Part shown: piece by piece, positions 28,430 to 37,071 of the stretch
Layout of the letters: every line of letters starts with the position of its first letter
How positions within the stretch are numbered: the first letter of the stretch is position 1
Source: Breznakibacter xylanolyticus
Lineage (GTDB): Bacteria; Bacteroidota; Bacteroidia; Bacteroidales; Marinilabiliaceae
Reading direction: 5' to 3'
Length of the DNA: 64,000 bases
Assembly: GCF_003254275.1 (NCBI RefSeq)
Contig: NZ_QKZK01000007.1
Location: forward strand, 1-64,000
Position numbers and translations under genes: made by a program
The notes under the pieces: model-generated
What the model was told of the DNA's origin: nothing
What the model saw: the letters and a program-made list of their open reading frames with translations, nothing else
The model's database searches: none

Positions 28430-28661
28430 TATTGTAGTATCAATTTTTAATGATGTTCAAGCTATTCGACCGGAAAAGTTAGATAATACGCATGATCGGA
28501 ATGATCGATTTTCTAAACAATACACTCCAATGTTCCAATATTAAATTTTCGGGTGATGAAATTACATCATTTAACGACATAAAAGTGCATTCGTTTCAAA
28601 ATAAACGCTTAAAAATCGTTTTTATTGATTGAATATGTACTTTTGGGCAAAAATTGAGTCT

Positions 28662-29381
28662 ATGATCATTGATTTATTCATTCCCTGCTATATCGACCAG
28701 TTGTACCCACAAACCGGATGGAATGTGGTGAAAATTCTTGAAAAAGTTGGCGTAACGGTCAACTACAACCCGCAACAGACTTGCTGCGGACAGCCCACCT
28801 TCAACAGTGGTTTTTGGAAACAATCGCGCGAACTGGCCGTGAAATTCATCAAAGACTTCCCCCACGACCGCCCCATTGTGGTGCCATCGGCATCGTGCGG
28901 GGGATATGTCAAAAAACATTACATCAAACTGTTTGAAGGCGATGCAGCCATGCAAAGCGAATGTGACCGCCTTGCGCGCAACATCATTGAGTTGTCGGAC
29001 TTTTTGGTCAATCAGGTGAAAGTGCTCGAACTGGGCGCATCGTTTCCACACAAAATCACTTACCACGACTCCTGCTCGTCGCTACGCGAATACAAGCTCA
29101 AAAATGAGCCGCGCCAACTACTGGCCAACGTGCAAGGCCTCGAACTGGTGGAGATGGAAGAGAACACCACCTGCTGCGGCTTTGGGGGCACCTTTATGGT
29201 AAAATACGTGCCGATATCAACAGCCATGACGCAACAAAAAGTGGAGAATGCCCTGCGCACCGGTGCCGAGTACATTGTCTCTACCGACTCGTCGTGCCTG
29301 ATGAACATGCAAAGCTTCATTGACAAACAAAATCTGCCCATCAAAACAGCACACCTGGCCGATGTGCTGGCCAGCTTTTAA
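28662..29381 (+). CDS. LutA/YkgE-like iron-sulfur oxidoreductase subunit
   Basis: A 239-aa protein with two CCG domains (DUF224): NPQQTCCGQPTFNSG with SASCGGYV, then HDSCSSLREY, TTCCGFGG and STDSSCLMN. This matches LutA/YkgE and heterodisulfide reductase B-like subunits, which work in lactate or related oxidation. LutB and LutC are not adjacent, which is unusual. The start at 28662 is preferred: a TACTTTTG -7-like box lies at 28638-28645, so the longer frame from 28629 would begin upstream of transcription. It ends before a terminator. Confidence 0.85.
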   Translation: MIIDLFIPCYIDQLYPQTGWNVVKILEKVGVTVNYNPQQTCCGQPTFNSGFWKQSRELAVKFIKDFPHDRPIVVPSASCGGYVKKHYIKLFEGDAAMQSECDRLARNIIELSDFLVNQVKVLELGASFPHKITYHDSCSSLREYKLKNEPRQLLANVQGLELVEMEENTTCCGFGGTFMVKYVPISTAMTQQKVENALRTGAEYIVSTDSSCLMNMQSFIDKQNLPIKTAHLADVLASF

Positions 29382-29391
29382 ATCATATTCG

Positions 29392-29421
29392 CCCCGAAGC
29401 AAAACTTCGGGGTTTTATTTT
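29392..29421 (+). terminator. Intrinsic terminator after the LutA-like gene
   Basis: An 8-bp GC-rich stem (CCCCGAAG with CTTCGGGG, 29392-29399 and 29405-29412) is followed by TTTTATTTT. Confidence 0.9.
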
Positions 29422-29459
29422 GCCCGTTTTCACAAAAAATCTAAATTTGACATCAACAA

Positions 29460-29533
29460 GCCGATATAGCTCAGCTGGCTAGAGCGGCTGTTTCGTAAAC
29501 AGCAGGCCGGGGGTTCGAGTCCCCCTATTGGCT
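29460..29533 (+). tRNA. tRNA-Thr (CGT anticodon)
   Basis: A complete cloverleaf: a 7-bp acceptor stem (GCCGATA with TATTGGC, one G-T pair), D arm, anticodon stem GCTGT/ACAGC with loop TTCGTAA (anticodon CGT, codon ACG), and T arm GGGGG-TTCGAGT-CCCCC. CCA is not encoded. The prophage integrase module begins about 150 bp downstream, so the 3' end of this tRNA is the likely attachment site. Confidence 0.95.
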
Positions 29534-29554
29534 CTCTTGGGAATCTGCTTAAAT

Positions 29555-29585
29555 AAAGGCTTCAACTAATGTTGAGGCCTTTTTT
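29555..29585 (+). terminator. Terminator after tRNA-Thr
   Basis: A 12-bp stem with one T-G pair (29555-29566 with 29571-29582) and the loop TAAT lead into a T-tract. It could belong to either the host or the attachment site region. Confidence 0.85.
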
Positions 29586-29679
29586 GTTGTCTGCAAAAAT
29601 CGGTACTTTTGACCAGATATAACGATGTTTGTTTTACGAAGTCATTACGCGAATGTTTTACATGTTTCACGAAAATCAT

Positions 29680-29687
29680 TATCTTTG
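29680..29687 (+). promoter_or_regulatory. -7 box for the GIY-YIG and integrase operon
   Basis: TATCTTTG matches the Bacteroidota -7 consensus TAnnTTTG, 12 nt upstream of the ATG at 29700, so the leader would be very short. No clear -33 TTG is seen at the usual distance. Confidence 0.6.
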
Positions 29688-29699
29688 AAATAAAAAAAC

Positions 29700-30284
29700 A
29701 TGAATAAAAATGATGTTGTAATCAACGCAAAAGAGATGGACTTAAAATCACTTGTGGTTAGTTCTGGCGTTTATTTCCTGTATAATAATGATGAGTTAGT
29801 TTATATTGGCAAGGCTCAGAATATAGCCAAAAGAATCCTTGAACATATAGTGGAGGGGACTAAGCCATTTAATCGAGTTATGTATGAATTAGTTCCGGTT
29901 GATTCGCTGAGCAGAGTTGAGACCATCTTAATTAAGGCATTAAAGCCTCCATTTAATAAATCACAAAATAACGACATCGAGCATTCTAATTACATCCCTT
30001 CAAGGTCTTCTGTATCTATTAGGCCAATTGCAATGGAGCATCATTTAAAAAGAGATGGGACAATGAATGTTAAAATTCGATTTACATACAAAAGGAGGAG
30101 TTTTTATGTAAAAACCAACTTCTTTGTTTATCAGGAAGACATCGATGCCGGTAATATTATTAATCCAAAAGTTAAAAAGGATATTGATGTAATCATTTCA
30201 AAATACCGGAATATAACTAAATACATATCATTTGACAAGTCTTTTGAGTATGTGCAGAATAAAATATTAGCAGCAAATATTTAA
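29700..30284 (+). CDS. GIY-YIG nuclease fused to an integrase-like Arm domain
   Basis: A 194-aa protein. Residues 20-85 form a GIY-YIG domain with its key residues visible: GVYFLY, LVYIGKA, the Arg of KRILEH, the Glu of VETILIKA and the Asn of KPPFNK. Residues 110-180 (NVKIRFTYKRRSFYVKT, then VYQEDIDAG) resemble the Arm DNA-binding domain at the N-terminus of the next gene product, which has VSIRVTWKRQSAYIKTEY in the same place. The integrase gene starts one base after its stop, so they are translated together. It may bind arm-type sites at the attachment locus and nick DNA there. The role in integration or excision is an inference. Confidence 0.8.
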   Translation: MNKNDVVINAKEMDLKSLVVSSGVYFLYNNDELVYIGKAQNIAKRILEHIVEGTKPFNRVMYELVPVDSLSRVETILIKALKPPFNKSQNNDIEHSNYIPSRSSVSIRPIAMEHHLKRDGTMNVKIRFTYKRRSFYVKTNFFVYQEDIDAGNIINPKVKKDIDVIISKYRNITKYISFDKSFEYVQNKILAANI

Positions 30285-30285
30285 G

Positions 30286-31590
30286 ATGGCAACATTTAAG
30301 GTCTGTGTGTTTGAGCATCAACAAAGGGAGGATGCTACATACCCCGTTTCGATTCGAGTAACATGGAAGCGTCAAAGTGCATACATTAAAACGGAATACC
30401 GAGTATCGAAAAAACAGATTCGTCAGGTCGGGAAGGGCTTCGAACTAAAGGATGCGTTTTTGTTGAGGGAGCTCAACAATAGAATTGCCGACTATGAAGA
30501 CATAAAATTAAAGAAGCTAGGGTCTAAAATTGAATACTACACCGCGAAAGAGCTTGCTGATTTATTCGTTAAGCAATCGAAGGATTCCGGAGGCGATATC
30601 GACTTCATCGAGTTTGGACGGGACTACGCATCTAAATTAAAGTATAACTACACACGAATATTCCGATCGACACTTAATGCAATAGTGGATTACACTGGCA
30701 GGGAAAAGGTGATGTTTTCCGAAATCACATCAAAGTTCCTGATGTCGTTTGAAAATCATCTGAAAACGGAGCGAAAAGTCATCCGCGACAACCAATTGGG
30801 AGTCCCGGTTGAAGTGATTCAACCACCTGTTTCGGACATGACGATACGCAACTACATGTCAAACATCCGCACTTTATTCAATGCGGCCATCATGCAGTTC
30901 AATGATGATGATAAAGATGAGATAGTCATTAAACACTACCCGTTCAAAAAATACAAGATTAAACCACTCCAGGAAACCAAGAAACGGAACCTATCAATTG
31001 AGCAGATAAAGGCAATCCTAACTCTTCCTGATGACGGATTAACAGAAAGAGCCATCATTGCAAGGGATGTGTTTTTAATTTCGTTCATGCTTGTGGGCAC
31101 TAACACGGTTGACCTATTTGGGATGCCAGCTAGTTCTATCAAAAATGGCCGAATTACATACAACAGAGAGAAGACATCTGACAGACGAAGGGATGATGCC
31201 CAGATATCAATCCGAATTGAACCAGAAGTAAAAGTATTGATTGACAAATACAGAGCCACACAAGGGGGGAAAGCCTTCAATTTTGCCGAACGCTACACAA
31301 ATGCTCAAGCATTCAATAGCAACCTCAACAAAGGGCTCAAGGTTATCGCAGAGAAACTGGGGTTAGACATTCCTCTATCAACATATTACGCCCGCCACAG
31401 CTGGGCTACTATCGCCCGAAATGATTGCCGCATTAGCAAAGATGATGTTCACATGGCTCTCAACCATGTGGACGACAAAACAAAAATCACGGACATTTAC
31501 ATTGCCCGTGATTGGAGTATTGTGGATGATGCGAATCGGAAAGTGATAAAATTAGTCACAAAAACAGACTTACACCTTCCCCATCACTAG
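30286..31590 (+). CDS. Tyrosine recombinase / phage integrase
   Basis: A 434-aa integrase with an Arm-binding domain (1-80), a SAM-like core-binding domain (about 100-215) and a catalytic domain (about 235-425). The second catalytic Arg and adjacent His are in YYARHSWATIA (Arg370, His371), followed by ALNHVD and the nucleophile Tyr405 in ITDIYIARDW. The first Arg position reads LVGTNTVDLFGM, without Arg, a variation I recall from other Bacteroidota mobile integrases. It catalyses integration at the adjacent tRNA-Thr. It is distinct from integron IntI. Confidence 0.93.
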   Translation: MATFKVCVFEHQQREDATYPVSIRVTWKRQSAYIKTEYRVSKKQIRQVGKGFELKDAFLLRELNNRIADYEDIKLKKLGSKIEYYTAKELADLFVKQSKDSGGDIDFIEFGRDYASKLKYNYTRIFRSTLNAIVDYTGREKVMFSEITSKFLMSFENHLKTERKVIRDNQLGVPVEVIQPPVSDMTIRNYMSNIRTLFNAAIMQFNDDDKDEIVIKHYPFKKYKIKPLQETKKRNLSIEQIKAILTLPDDGLTERAIIARDVFLISFMLVGTNTVDLFGMPASSIKNGRITYNREKTSDRRRDDAQISIRIEPEVKVLIDKYRATQGGKAFNFAERYTNAQAFNSNLNKGLKVIAEKLGLDIPLSTYYARHSWATIARNDCRISKDDVHMALNHVDDKTKITDIYIARDWSIVDDANRKVIKLVTKTDLHLPHH

Positions 31591-31786
31591 TTTTGAGATT
31601 TATAAACGAATCATTTAAAGACAGATGTGAAATTTTAGTGGATGAATCTTTTGAACTGATATAATTATCTATTCTACTTAATTCATCCGTATTCAAACTC
31701 ACAATTAATTCAATTGTTTGTTTTTTCTCTCCACCATCAAATAATTCAAGTTTGGATGCAATATTATTTATTAGCAATTGTCTCAT
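31556..31786 (-). CDS. Small hypothetical protein, third gene of an AT-rich operon
   Basis: A 76-aa protein, hydrophilic apart from its two ends. It starts 9 bp after the membrane-protein gene on the same strand and its end overlaps the integrase 3' end by 35 bp, tail to tail. Composition is AT-rich as in its two operon partners. No motif is recognised. Its tight spacing is the main evidence that it is a real gene. Confidence 0.55.
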   Translation of the reverse strand: MRQLLINNIASKLELFDGGEKKQTIELIVSLNTDELSRIDNYISSKDSSTKISHLSLNDSFINLKTSDGEGVSLFL

Positions 31787-31795
31787 TGTTATTAT

Positions 31796-32359
31796 TTATG
31801 AAGTTTTAATATCGACGTCATACAAACTATAAATTCGTTTGAGTATCATTAAAAGGTGGATAAATATCTCAATGGTAAGAAGGTAAATAAAAAATGAAAT
31901 TATCCATTTAAAAAGATAATTAGCATTTAAACAACAACATGGCAGTATAAGAGTATCAGGGAATGGGCTCATGTTAAACAAAAACACCATAATTAGCGCA
32001 AAAACTCCAATTAATATTGCAAATGACACATTTTTAAAAGTCTGGCTAATTAACTCCTTTCGACCCTTTACATCCGAAATATTTTCACTTGCCTTGATAG
32101 TTGTCAATAATAAAACTAAAAGATTGAGGAACAAACCTACAAAAATAGATATTGAAACAGTAATAAAATCTATAATATTACTATTTGGGACTTTAACAAG
32201 TATAAACAATGAGATAGTTAATAAAATTGGGATAATAATAAATGTCCACTTATCCCCCCTCCGGAATTTTTTATTTGACATCCTAAAAGTTTCTCGATGA
32301 TCCTTGTAAATATGCATAAAGCAAATTTTTGAATCAGCACATCTATCATTGAGCTCCAT
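31796..32359 (-). CDS. Four-helix membrane protein, second gene of an AT-rich operon
   Basis: A 187-aa protein (or 161 aa from the internal Met before SNKKFRRGDKW). Four hydrophobic helices lie at about 39-58, 61-87, 109-130 and 147-172, with short basic cytoplasmic segments between. No channel or enzyme motif is visible. It begins 11 bp after the 332-aa gene. A two-gene pair of a soluble protein and a four-helix membrane protein is an arrangement known from phage-defence systems such as Kiwa, but I see no sequence match to KwaA. Confidence 0.7.
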   Translation of the reverse strand: MELNDRCADSKICFMHIYKDHRETFRMSNKKFRRGDKWTFIIIPILLTISLFILVKVPNSNIIDFITVSISIFVGLFLNLLVLLLTTIKASENISDVKGRKELISQTFKNVSFAILIGVFALIMVFLFNMSPFPDTLILPCCCLNANYLFKWIISFFIYLLTIEIFIHLLMILKRIYSLYDVDIKTS

Positions 32360-32370
32360 ATCCTCTTTGG

Positions 32371-33369
32371 TTAATTAAATAAATCAAGATTCAAGCCGTT
32401 TAGCAATAAGATAGACTCGTCATAAAGTGACTCAAAATTAAAGTTATTAGCAGCATTTAAAGTTACATCTAATTCATATGAAGACCTAACCTTTTGATTT
32501 TCGATGTTGATTTTCTTTGGAACACCTCCAAGGTCGGAACGCACACTTATTCGAGTTTCTCTATTATCAAACCCAATTTCATTAAAAGCTGGATAAGTAA
32601 AGAACCCATCTGGATTTTGACTTACTATGTCTAGTATTTTATTTTTGGCAAGCAAAGATATGGCTCGCCCCCTTTTCGCTTTAATTGTTAATTGAATTTC
32701 AAAATCTTTGTTGTAAAAGTTCCCTAAATGATATCTAGCTGATATATCTGCAGGCAAAGATGATCGACTGAATGTAATTGATTTGTAAACACCTTCATTT
32801 AAATAATGCTTCGCAACTTCATCGTCAATGTATGGTTTAATTTCACATTTAAGTTTTACTTCATTATCGTTTGTGAAATAATAATTGAAAAATTGGATTA
32901 ATAAGTTTCGAATTCTATTACTTATTGATCTCGTTCCTTTTTTTTCAGTTAGAATAAAAAGAGTATTTGATTTTCGTGGAGGAACTACAAGCATGAAAAA
33001 AAAGGGATCCAGTACGGTGTTGTCGATTGAAATATTGCCTTTATACTCCAAGCTCACTTCCCCATTTTCTCTATTTATTTCAGCAATTTTTCTTGTCTTC
33101 CCAAATTCACCTGCTTCAAGTATCCCGGAAAATATTCCTTTCTCCTTATTTATTTTAATCATTGACCTACCTTGATCGTCAAACGCAAAAGGATATGTTC
33201 TTTCCTCTTTTTCATCAATTTGTTTTTCACTACAGAAGCCAACAAACTTATCAATTAATAGGTCGAAAAAATTAAGACCATTAATATCTCGCAAATCATA
33301 GTAATGAATTGCTTTTAGGCGTTTTTCTTTTATTTTAAAGATGCTAATTTCAACATTTGCTGAAGCCAT
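32371..33369 (-). CDS. 332-aa protein of unknown family, first gene of an AT-rich operon
   Basis: A soluble 332-aa protein with no signal or membrane segment. It is rich in Lys, Asn, Ile and Phe, in line with low GC. Segments such as KAIHYYDLRDINGLNFFDLL near the N-terminus and a central beta-rich part (GIFSGILEAGEFGKTRKI) look ordered, but no catalytic motif is obvious. It heads a three-gene leftward operon lying between integrase and the repressor block, the usual place for accessory prophage genes. The composition differs sharply from the phage genes around it, which points to recent acquisition. Confidence 0.65.
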   Translation of the reverse strand: MASANVEISIFKIKEKRLKAIHYYDLRDINGLNFFDLLIDKFVGFCSEKQIDEKEERTYPFAFDDQGRSMIKINKEKGIFSGILEAGEFGKTRKIAEINRENGEVSLEYKGNISIDNTVLDPFFFMLVVPPRKSNTLFILTEKKGTRSISNRIRNLLIQFFNYYFTNDNEVKLKCEIKPYIDDEVAKHYLNEGVYKSITFSRSSLPADISARYHLGNFYNKDFEIQLTIKAKRGRAISLLAKNKILDIVSQNPDGFFTYPAFNEIGFDNRETRISVRSDLGGVPKKINIENQKVRSSYELDVTLNAANNFNFESLYDESILLLNGLNLDLFN

Positions 33370-33489
33370 AGATCATATATTAAATTGGGTTTACCTAACA
33401 ATTAACTGTAACATACATACCACAAGTTTCTATGCTTATATTCAGATATAGTTATATCTTGTACATCATGAATAAAATATGAAAATACA

Positions 33490-34281
33490 TTATCTTTTCA
33501 TCCCATCCAAAAACCTATTTATCTCCTCCTCCGTCCACTTGTCAACATCAGCCACATTGGGCATTGGCGGGGGCACATCTTCATCGGGGGCGTCGGAGAA
33601 AGGCTCAATATCGTGCTGAACGGGAGGGTTCGGAAGAATCATGTACGGCACATCAACAATACCCCTTTCGGTGACTTCGCTTCGGGTGAGAACTTGCCAG
33701 GTGTGATCGATGGTGATTTTATCGGGCAACTGATCCACAATTGCCTTAATGCTTTGCAGCGAGAAAACAGGACAAACAGATAGCCGTTTTAGCTCTGCCT
33801 CGGTTTTTAATGCCTGGAAGATGGCTCCTTTATCAATCATCCACTCCCCTGCCACATATCGTCCATACCGATACCAGTGCCGCACTGACTGCCACCTGTC
33901 GGCCGGCAGATAACGAAGCATTTTATTGAGATGCTTACATCCCCAGTCCGAATCGCAAAACTGCCCCCTAAAGGATGTCGATTGATAGCCGTTGTGGTAG
34001 CAGTAGTAAAGGCTGTCCTGAATTTTATAAAACAGTTCAGGAGTAAATGGTACCACATCATCGCCCATGAAGGTGGCCGACGACCCCGACAGCTTAGGCA
34101 AGCGGGTGGCCAACACCATGAAATCGGACCAGTGCTGAAGCAACTCGTTGGGACTGGTTATGGACAGTTGATAACGATCGCCGTCCTGACTAAAGCCATC
34201 GAAACGTTTGCACCGCGTCAACAACTCTTTGAAGTCTTTAGCTGTGGAACGACAAAACCGAAGGGTGACAAGGGAGGGCAT
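33490..34281 (-). CDS. Hypothetical phage protein
   Basis: A 263-aa soluble protein with GC closer to that of the phage core. The central part is Trp/Tyr-rich (ADRWQSVRHWYRYGRYVAGEW) and the last 50 residues are acidic and Pro-rich, ending in a short helix (WTEEEINRFLDGMKR). No known domain is recognised. It is the last gene of a leftward group with the lipoprotein and the DUF4041-type protein, separated by 29 bp from the former. Confidence 0.6.
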   Translation of the reverse strand: MPSLVTLRFCRSTAKDFKELLTRCKRFDGFSQDGDRYQLSITSPNELLQHWSDFMVLATRLPKLSGSSATFMGDDVVPFTPELFYKIQDSLYYCYHNGYQSTSFRGQFCDSDWGCKHLNKMLRYLPADRWQSVRHWYRYGRYVAGEWMIDKGAIFQALKTEAELKRLSVCPVFSLQSIKAIVDQLPDKITIDHTWQVLTRSEVTERGIVDVPYMILPNPPVQHDIEPFSDAPDEDVPPPMPNVADVDKWTEEEINRFLDGMKR

Positions 34282-34310
34282 GGGTTACTTTTGATTTATA
34301 GTAAAAGTCA

Positions 34311-34832
34311 CTAATTAAGATGATTGACAGATGAAAATACTTTCCAACCATCTGACGTTTTTAGACACATAAACATCTGAACTGAACTCTGATTTCCAAA
34401 AGAAAGACGATATGTAATCTGACGAATTGGAGCAGGAGCCTCAGTGTATTTGATAATTGAATCATTAACCAGCGTTGCTCCATCTTTATTCATATATATA
34501 TCTTTCACTATCTTAATGCCCTCCGTAGTAAGGTCACTAAAACTATTCAGATTGACATGCCTGATAAGAGTATCCATTCCAATCTCTTCTTCTGCAATGA
34601 ATTCATAGCTGTCAAAGTTCTGGGGTATCATAATCCGACTCTCCATTCTAGAAGTGTCTTCTTTTGGCGGATGAGTGATTAAATCCCAATAATTAAAATG
34701 TATTGAATTTGAATTTCCTATTGCATAGTACAATCTGCCATCTTTTGCGGCATCCAAAACAGAGTCGCATGTGCGCTTAGCTGTGCATGATGAGAATAAC
34801 AACATCAATAAAAAGAATGGTATAAATTTCAT
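34311..34832 (-). CDS. Phage-borne lipoprotein
   Basis: A 173-aa protein with a lipoprotein signal (LLMLLFSSC, Cys16). The mature part has alternating strands and two further Cys residues. It could act at the cell surface of the lysogen, for example in superinfection exclusion, but that is a guess from its export and its location in the lysogeny block. It starts 13 bp after the stop of the DUF4041-type gene. Confidence 0.6.
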   Translation of the reverse strand: MKFIPFFLLMLLFSSCTAKRTCDSVLDAAKDGRLYYAIGNSNSIHFNYWDLITHPPKEDTSRMESRIMIPQNFDSYEFIAEEEIGMDTLIRHVNLNSFSDLTTEGIKIVKDIYMNKDGATLVNDSIIKYTEAPAPIRQITYRLSFGNQSSVQMFMCLKTSDGWKVFSSVNHLN

Positions 34833-34845
34833 TGCTGAATAATGC

Positions 34846-36552
34846 TTATTGATTCACTTCAACTTCCTCAAGTTCTGACAACTCAATTTTATCAATTTCA
34901 TTTGCTTGGCTTAGCATCCATTGCTGTTGCACAACTTCATTCTCTGCAAGTTCCTTTTCCAAGGCTTGCGTTTCCCTGTATTCTCTTGCTTCCGCGACCA
35001 TCGTCCATTGCGCCTTTATATCTTTGGTATCCAAATGGTCTTTTATGTCCTTCAAGCCTAATTTAAAGAACTCTTTTCGCGGATTTATCTTATTCATTTG
35101 ACGAGACACAAATGTCTTATGAAGTTCCTTTTCTAACCCAGGAGCGTCATCACTATAAATCAAGGCATGGACATCAAATTCAAAGGGGACGCTCGCGTCA
35201 CCAAGTTCCTTGATTCTATCCTTAGGTTCTAATCGCCTTGTCATACCAATTTTATACACATCTTCTCCAAAAGAACCGATATTTGAAATAACGTAAACAT
35301 GACCGGATCTTGTTTGTTGAGCCATCGATATTGCTCGTTGATTCTTTTCTTCGGCTTCTACCAATCGCTTATTTAATTCAGCTAGTTTTTCTTCATATTT
35401 AGCCCTCTGTTCTTCGGAGGCTGCAGATAGTTCTTTTTGAACTTTATCCATAGCCTTTTTGAGCATCTCTTCTTCTTTGGCAGCTTCCTTCATCGCCCGT
35501 TCAAACTCTCTTCTTGCCTTTTCCTCTTCTCTAATCTGTTCTTTTATTTGACGTTGCTCTTCTTGTTGTTTCATTTTCAACTCAATCGCGATACAAGCCC
35601 AATAAGCTTCTTGAATGCGTGCATTAAGATATGCAACTTTAATGCGCCCATTTTTAAATGGCTGGCCTAAGTGGTTTATCAATGCAAAGGCGTCTTTAAT
35701 CTTTTGCTCGACAGTGCCGAAATTATCAGCTTTAAGACTGGACAGGATAGTATCCACTTTACCGTTAAATGCATCCACGGCAAAATTAATGGCTGCTTCA
35801 CGTCGTTCTTTTTCAACATAATCACACATGCCGGCATTGTTCGATTCAATGAGGTTGCGTGTAATTTCGCGCGCCTTTTTTAATTCCGCACCAGCTTCAG
35901 TATAACCAAAGTCATCGGCAAGATCATCAAGGAACGAATGCATGGGAATAATGTATTTGTTCCCATAGCCATCAACGATGTTCTCGAGCGACTTCAATAA
36001 GTCCTGATAAAACTTAGTTTTCTCTAAAGATAGGTAAGCATCACCGCCTATTTCGACAGCCTTATTGCGAGCACCTTCAATGATTAAATCGGATTGGGTT
36101 GTAGCATTATTAATTTTAGCAAGTGCTTCTTCCTCTGCCTTTTCGCGAACAACAACAGCCTTTTGTCTAATAACTTGAGCTTCAGACTTAGCTTCGGCAA
36201 CAATCTGCTTTGCCACATCCTTTGATTTAACGATTTCCTCATCAATCAAATCGGCAGCAATACGCATATCCTGTTCCGTTTTTTTTAACAGGTAGTTTGC
36301 TTTTAAGATTATTGCTTTTGACTCCTCTTCTGCATCAATTATTTTTTCGTATTTAATTAAGCGTCCTATCTTTTCGTTGAGCTCAGAAGCATAACGTTGC
36401 AGTTCAGAATTGTGACGTTGCAGTTCACTTATTTCTGTACTCTTATTCAAAGATTGACTTTGACACTCTTTTAGCTTCTTTTCTGCTTTACTTAAGTTAG
36501 TAGCCACTACAACTAAGACAATTGCAAGCACCGCGATGATAAAAATATACAT
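34846..36552 (-). CDS. DUF4041 and GIY-YIG (T5orf172/MUG113-type) protein
   Basis: A 568-aa protein with an N-terminal membrane helix (3-20), a long coiled coil (about 22-140), a DUF4041-like region (about 170-330), a second charged coil (about 330-410) and a C-terminal GIY-YIG-type domain starting SGHVYVISNIGSFGEDVYKIGMTRR (about 415-500). Such proteins are frequent in prophages, and their task is unresolved. A nuclease tethered at the membrane would fit with blocking incoming DNA, but this is inference. It begins 2 bp after the preceding coiled-coil gene, so the two are linked. Confidence 0.75.
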   Translation of the reverse strand: MYIFIIAVLAIVLVVVATNLSKAEKKLKECQSQSLNKSTEISELQRHNSELQRYASELNEKIGRLIKYEKIIDAEEESKAIILKANYLLKKTEQDMRIAADLIDEEIVKSKDVAKQIVAEAKSEAQVIRQKAVVVREKAEEEALAKINNATTQSDLIIEGARNKAVEIGGDAYLSLEKTKFYQDLLKSLENIVDGYGNKYIIPMHSFLDDLADDFGYTEAGAELKKAREITRNLIESNNAGMCDYVEKERREAAINFAVDAFNGKVDTILSSLKADNFGTVEQKIKDAFALINHLGQPFKNGRIKVAYLNARIQEAYWACIAIELKMKQQEEQRQIKEQIREEEKARREFERAMKEAAKEEEMLKKAMDKVQKELSAASEEQRAKYEEKLAELNKRLVEAEEKNQRAISMAQQTRSGHVYVISNIGSFGEDVYKIGMTRRLEPKDRIKELGDASVPFEFDVHALIYSDDAPGLEKELHKTFVSRQMNKINPRKEFFKLGLKDIKDHLDTKDIKAQWTMVAEAREYRETQALEKELAENEVVQQQWMLSQANEIDKIELSELEEVEVNQ

Positions 36553-36554
36553 AA

Positions 36555-37019
36555 TTAAGGGTTTTGGGTTAATTGTTGAGTCGTTGTAATTGCATCAATC
36601 AATGAGCAGTTTTGTGTGTCTTTTACATAAAGCACAGCTCGTAGCAAGCTCGATTTCAATATCCTGTTTCTCACTTTATCGTCAAACGAAGTCGCACCGA
36701 AATCGAACTGTTTGTCTATTTTTTCTTGTTCCCTGGCTTTTTGCTCATTTATCTTAGCCACAAGTTTTGCATTTTGTTCTTGTTCCTTTGCGGCTAATCT
36801 CCCTTTTCGCTCAATCTCAGCATGAAGTCGGCTTTGTTCGCGTTCCTGTGCTTTACGGTTTGAGTTGTTTATTCGTTCCTGCTCACGAAATGCACGGTTT
36901 TGAGCAGCCGAATTAGCCTTGGCTCTTTTATCTGCTTCTCTGGACGCTGCTAAACCAGCTTTGTATGTTGCCTTACCAACAGCAAAAATTAGTTTTAAAG
37001 GGTCTGATTTGCGTGCCAT
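36555..37019 (-). CDS. Charged coiled-coil hypothetical protein
   Basis: A 154-aa protein. Residues 20-105 are a continuous Arg/Glu/Gln/Ala-rich coil. A short folded C-terminal part follows (LLRAVLYVKDTQNCSLIDAI). It is the first gene of a tightly packed leftward operon with the DUF4041-type gene 2 bp after it. It is likely a structural or binding partner of that protein. No family is recognised. Confidence 0.6.
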   Translation of the reverse strand: MARKSDPLKLIFAVGKATYKAGLAASREADKRAKANSAAQNRAFREQERINNSNRKAQEREQSRLHAEIERKGRLAAKEQEQNAKLVAKINEQKAREQEKIDKQFDFGATSFDDKVRNRILKSSLLRAVLYVKDTQNCSLIDAITTTQQLTQNP

Positions 37020-37071
37020 TATGTGATATAAATAAAAAATGATTAAAATTCATAATCCTTTTCAATCGCCA

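Noticed and set aside
28662-29381. Complete lutABC operon
   Set aside because: Only the LutA-like gene is present. It is followed by a terminator and the tRNA gene, with no LutB or LutC frame.
30286-31590. The phage integrase as the source of cassette recombination
   Set aside because: It has an Arm domain and lacks the IntI-type insertion, so it does not look like an integron integrase. Cassettes probably arrived by another enzyme.
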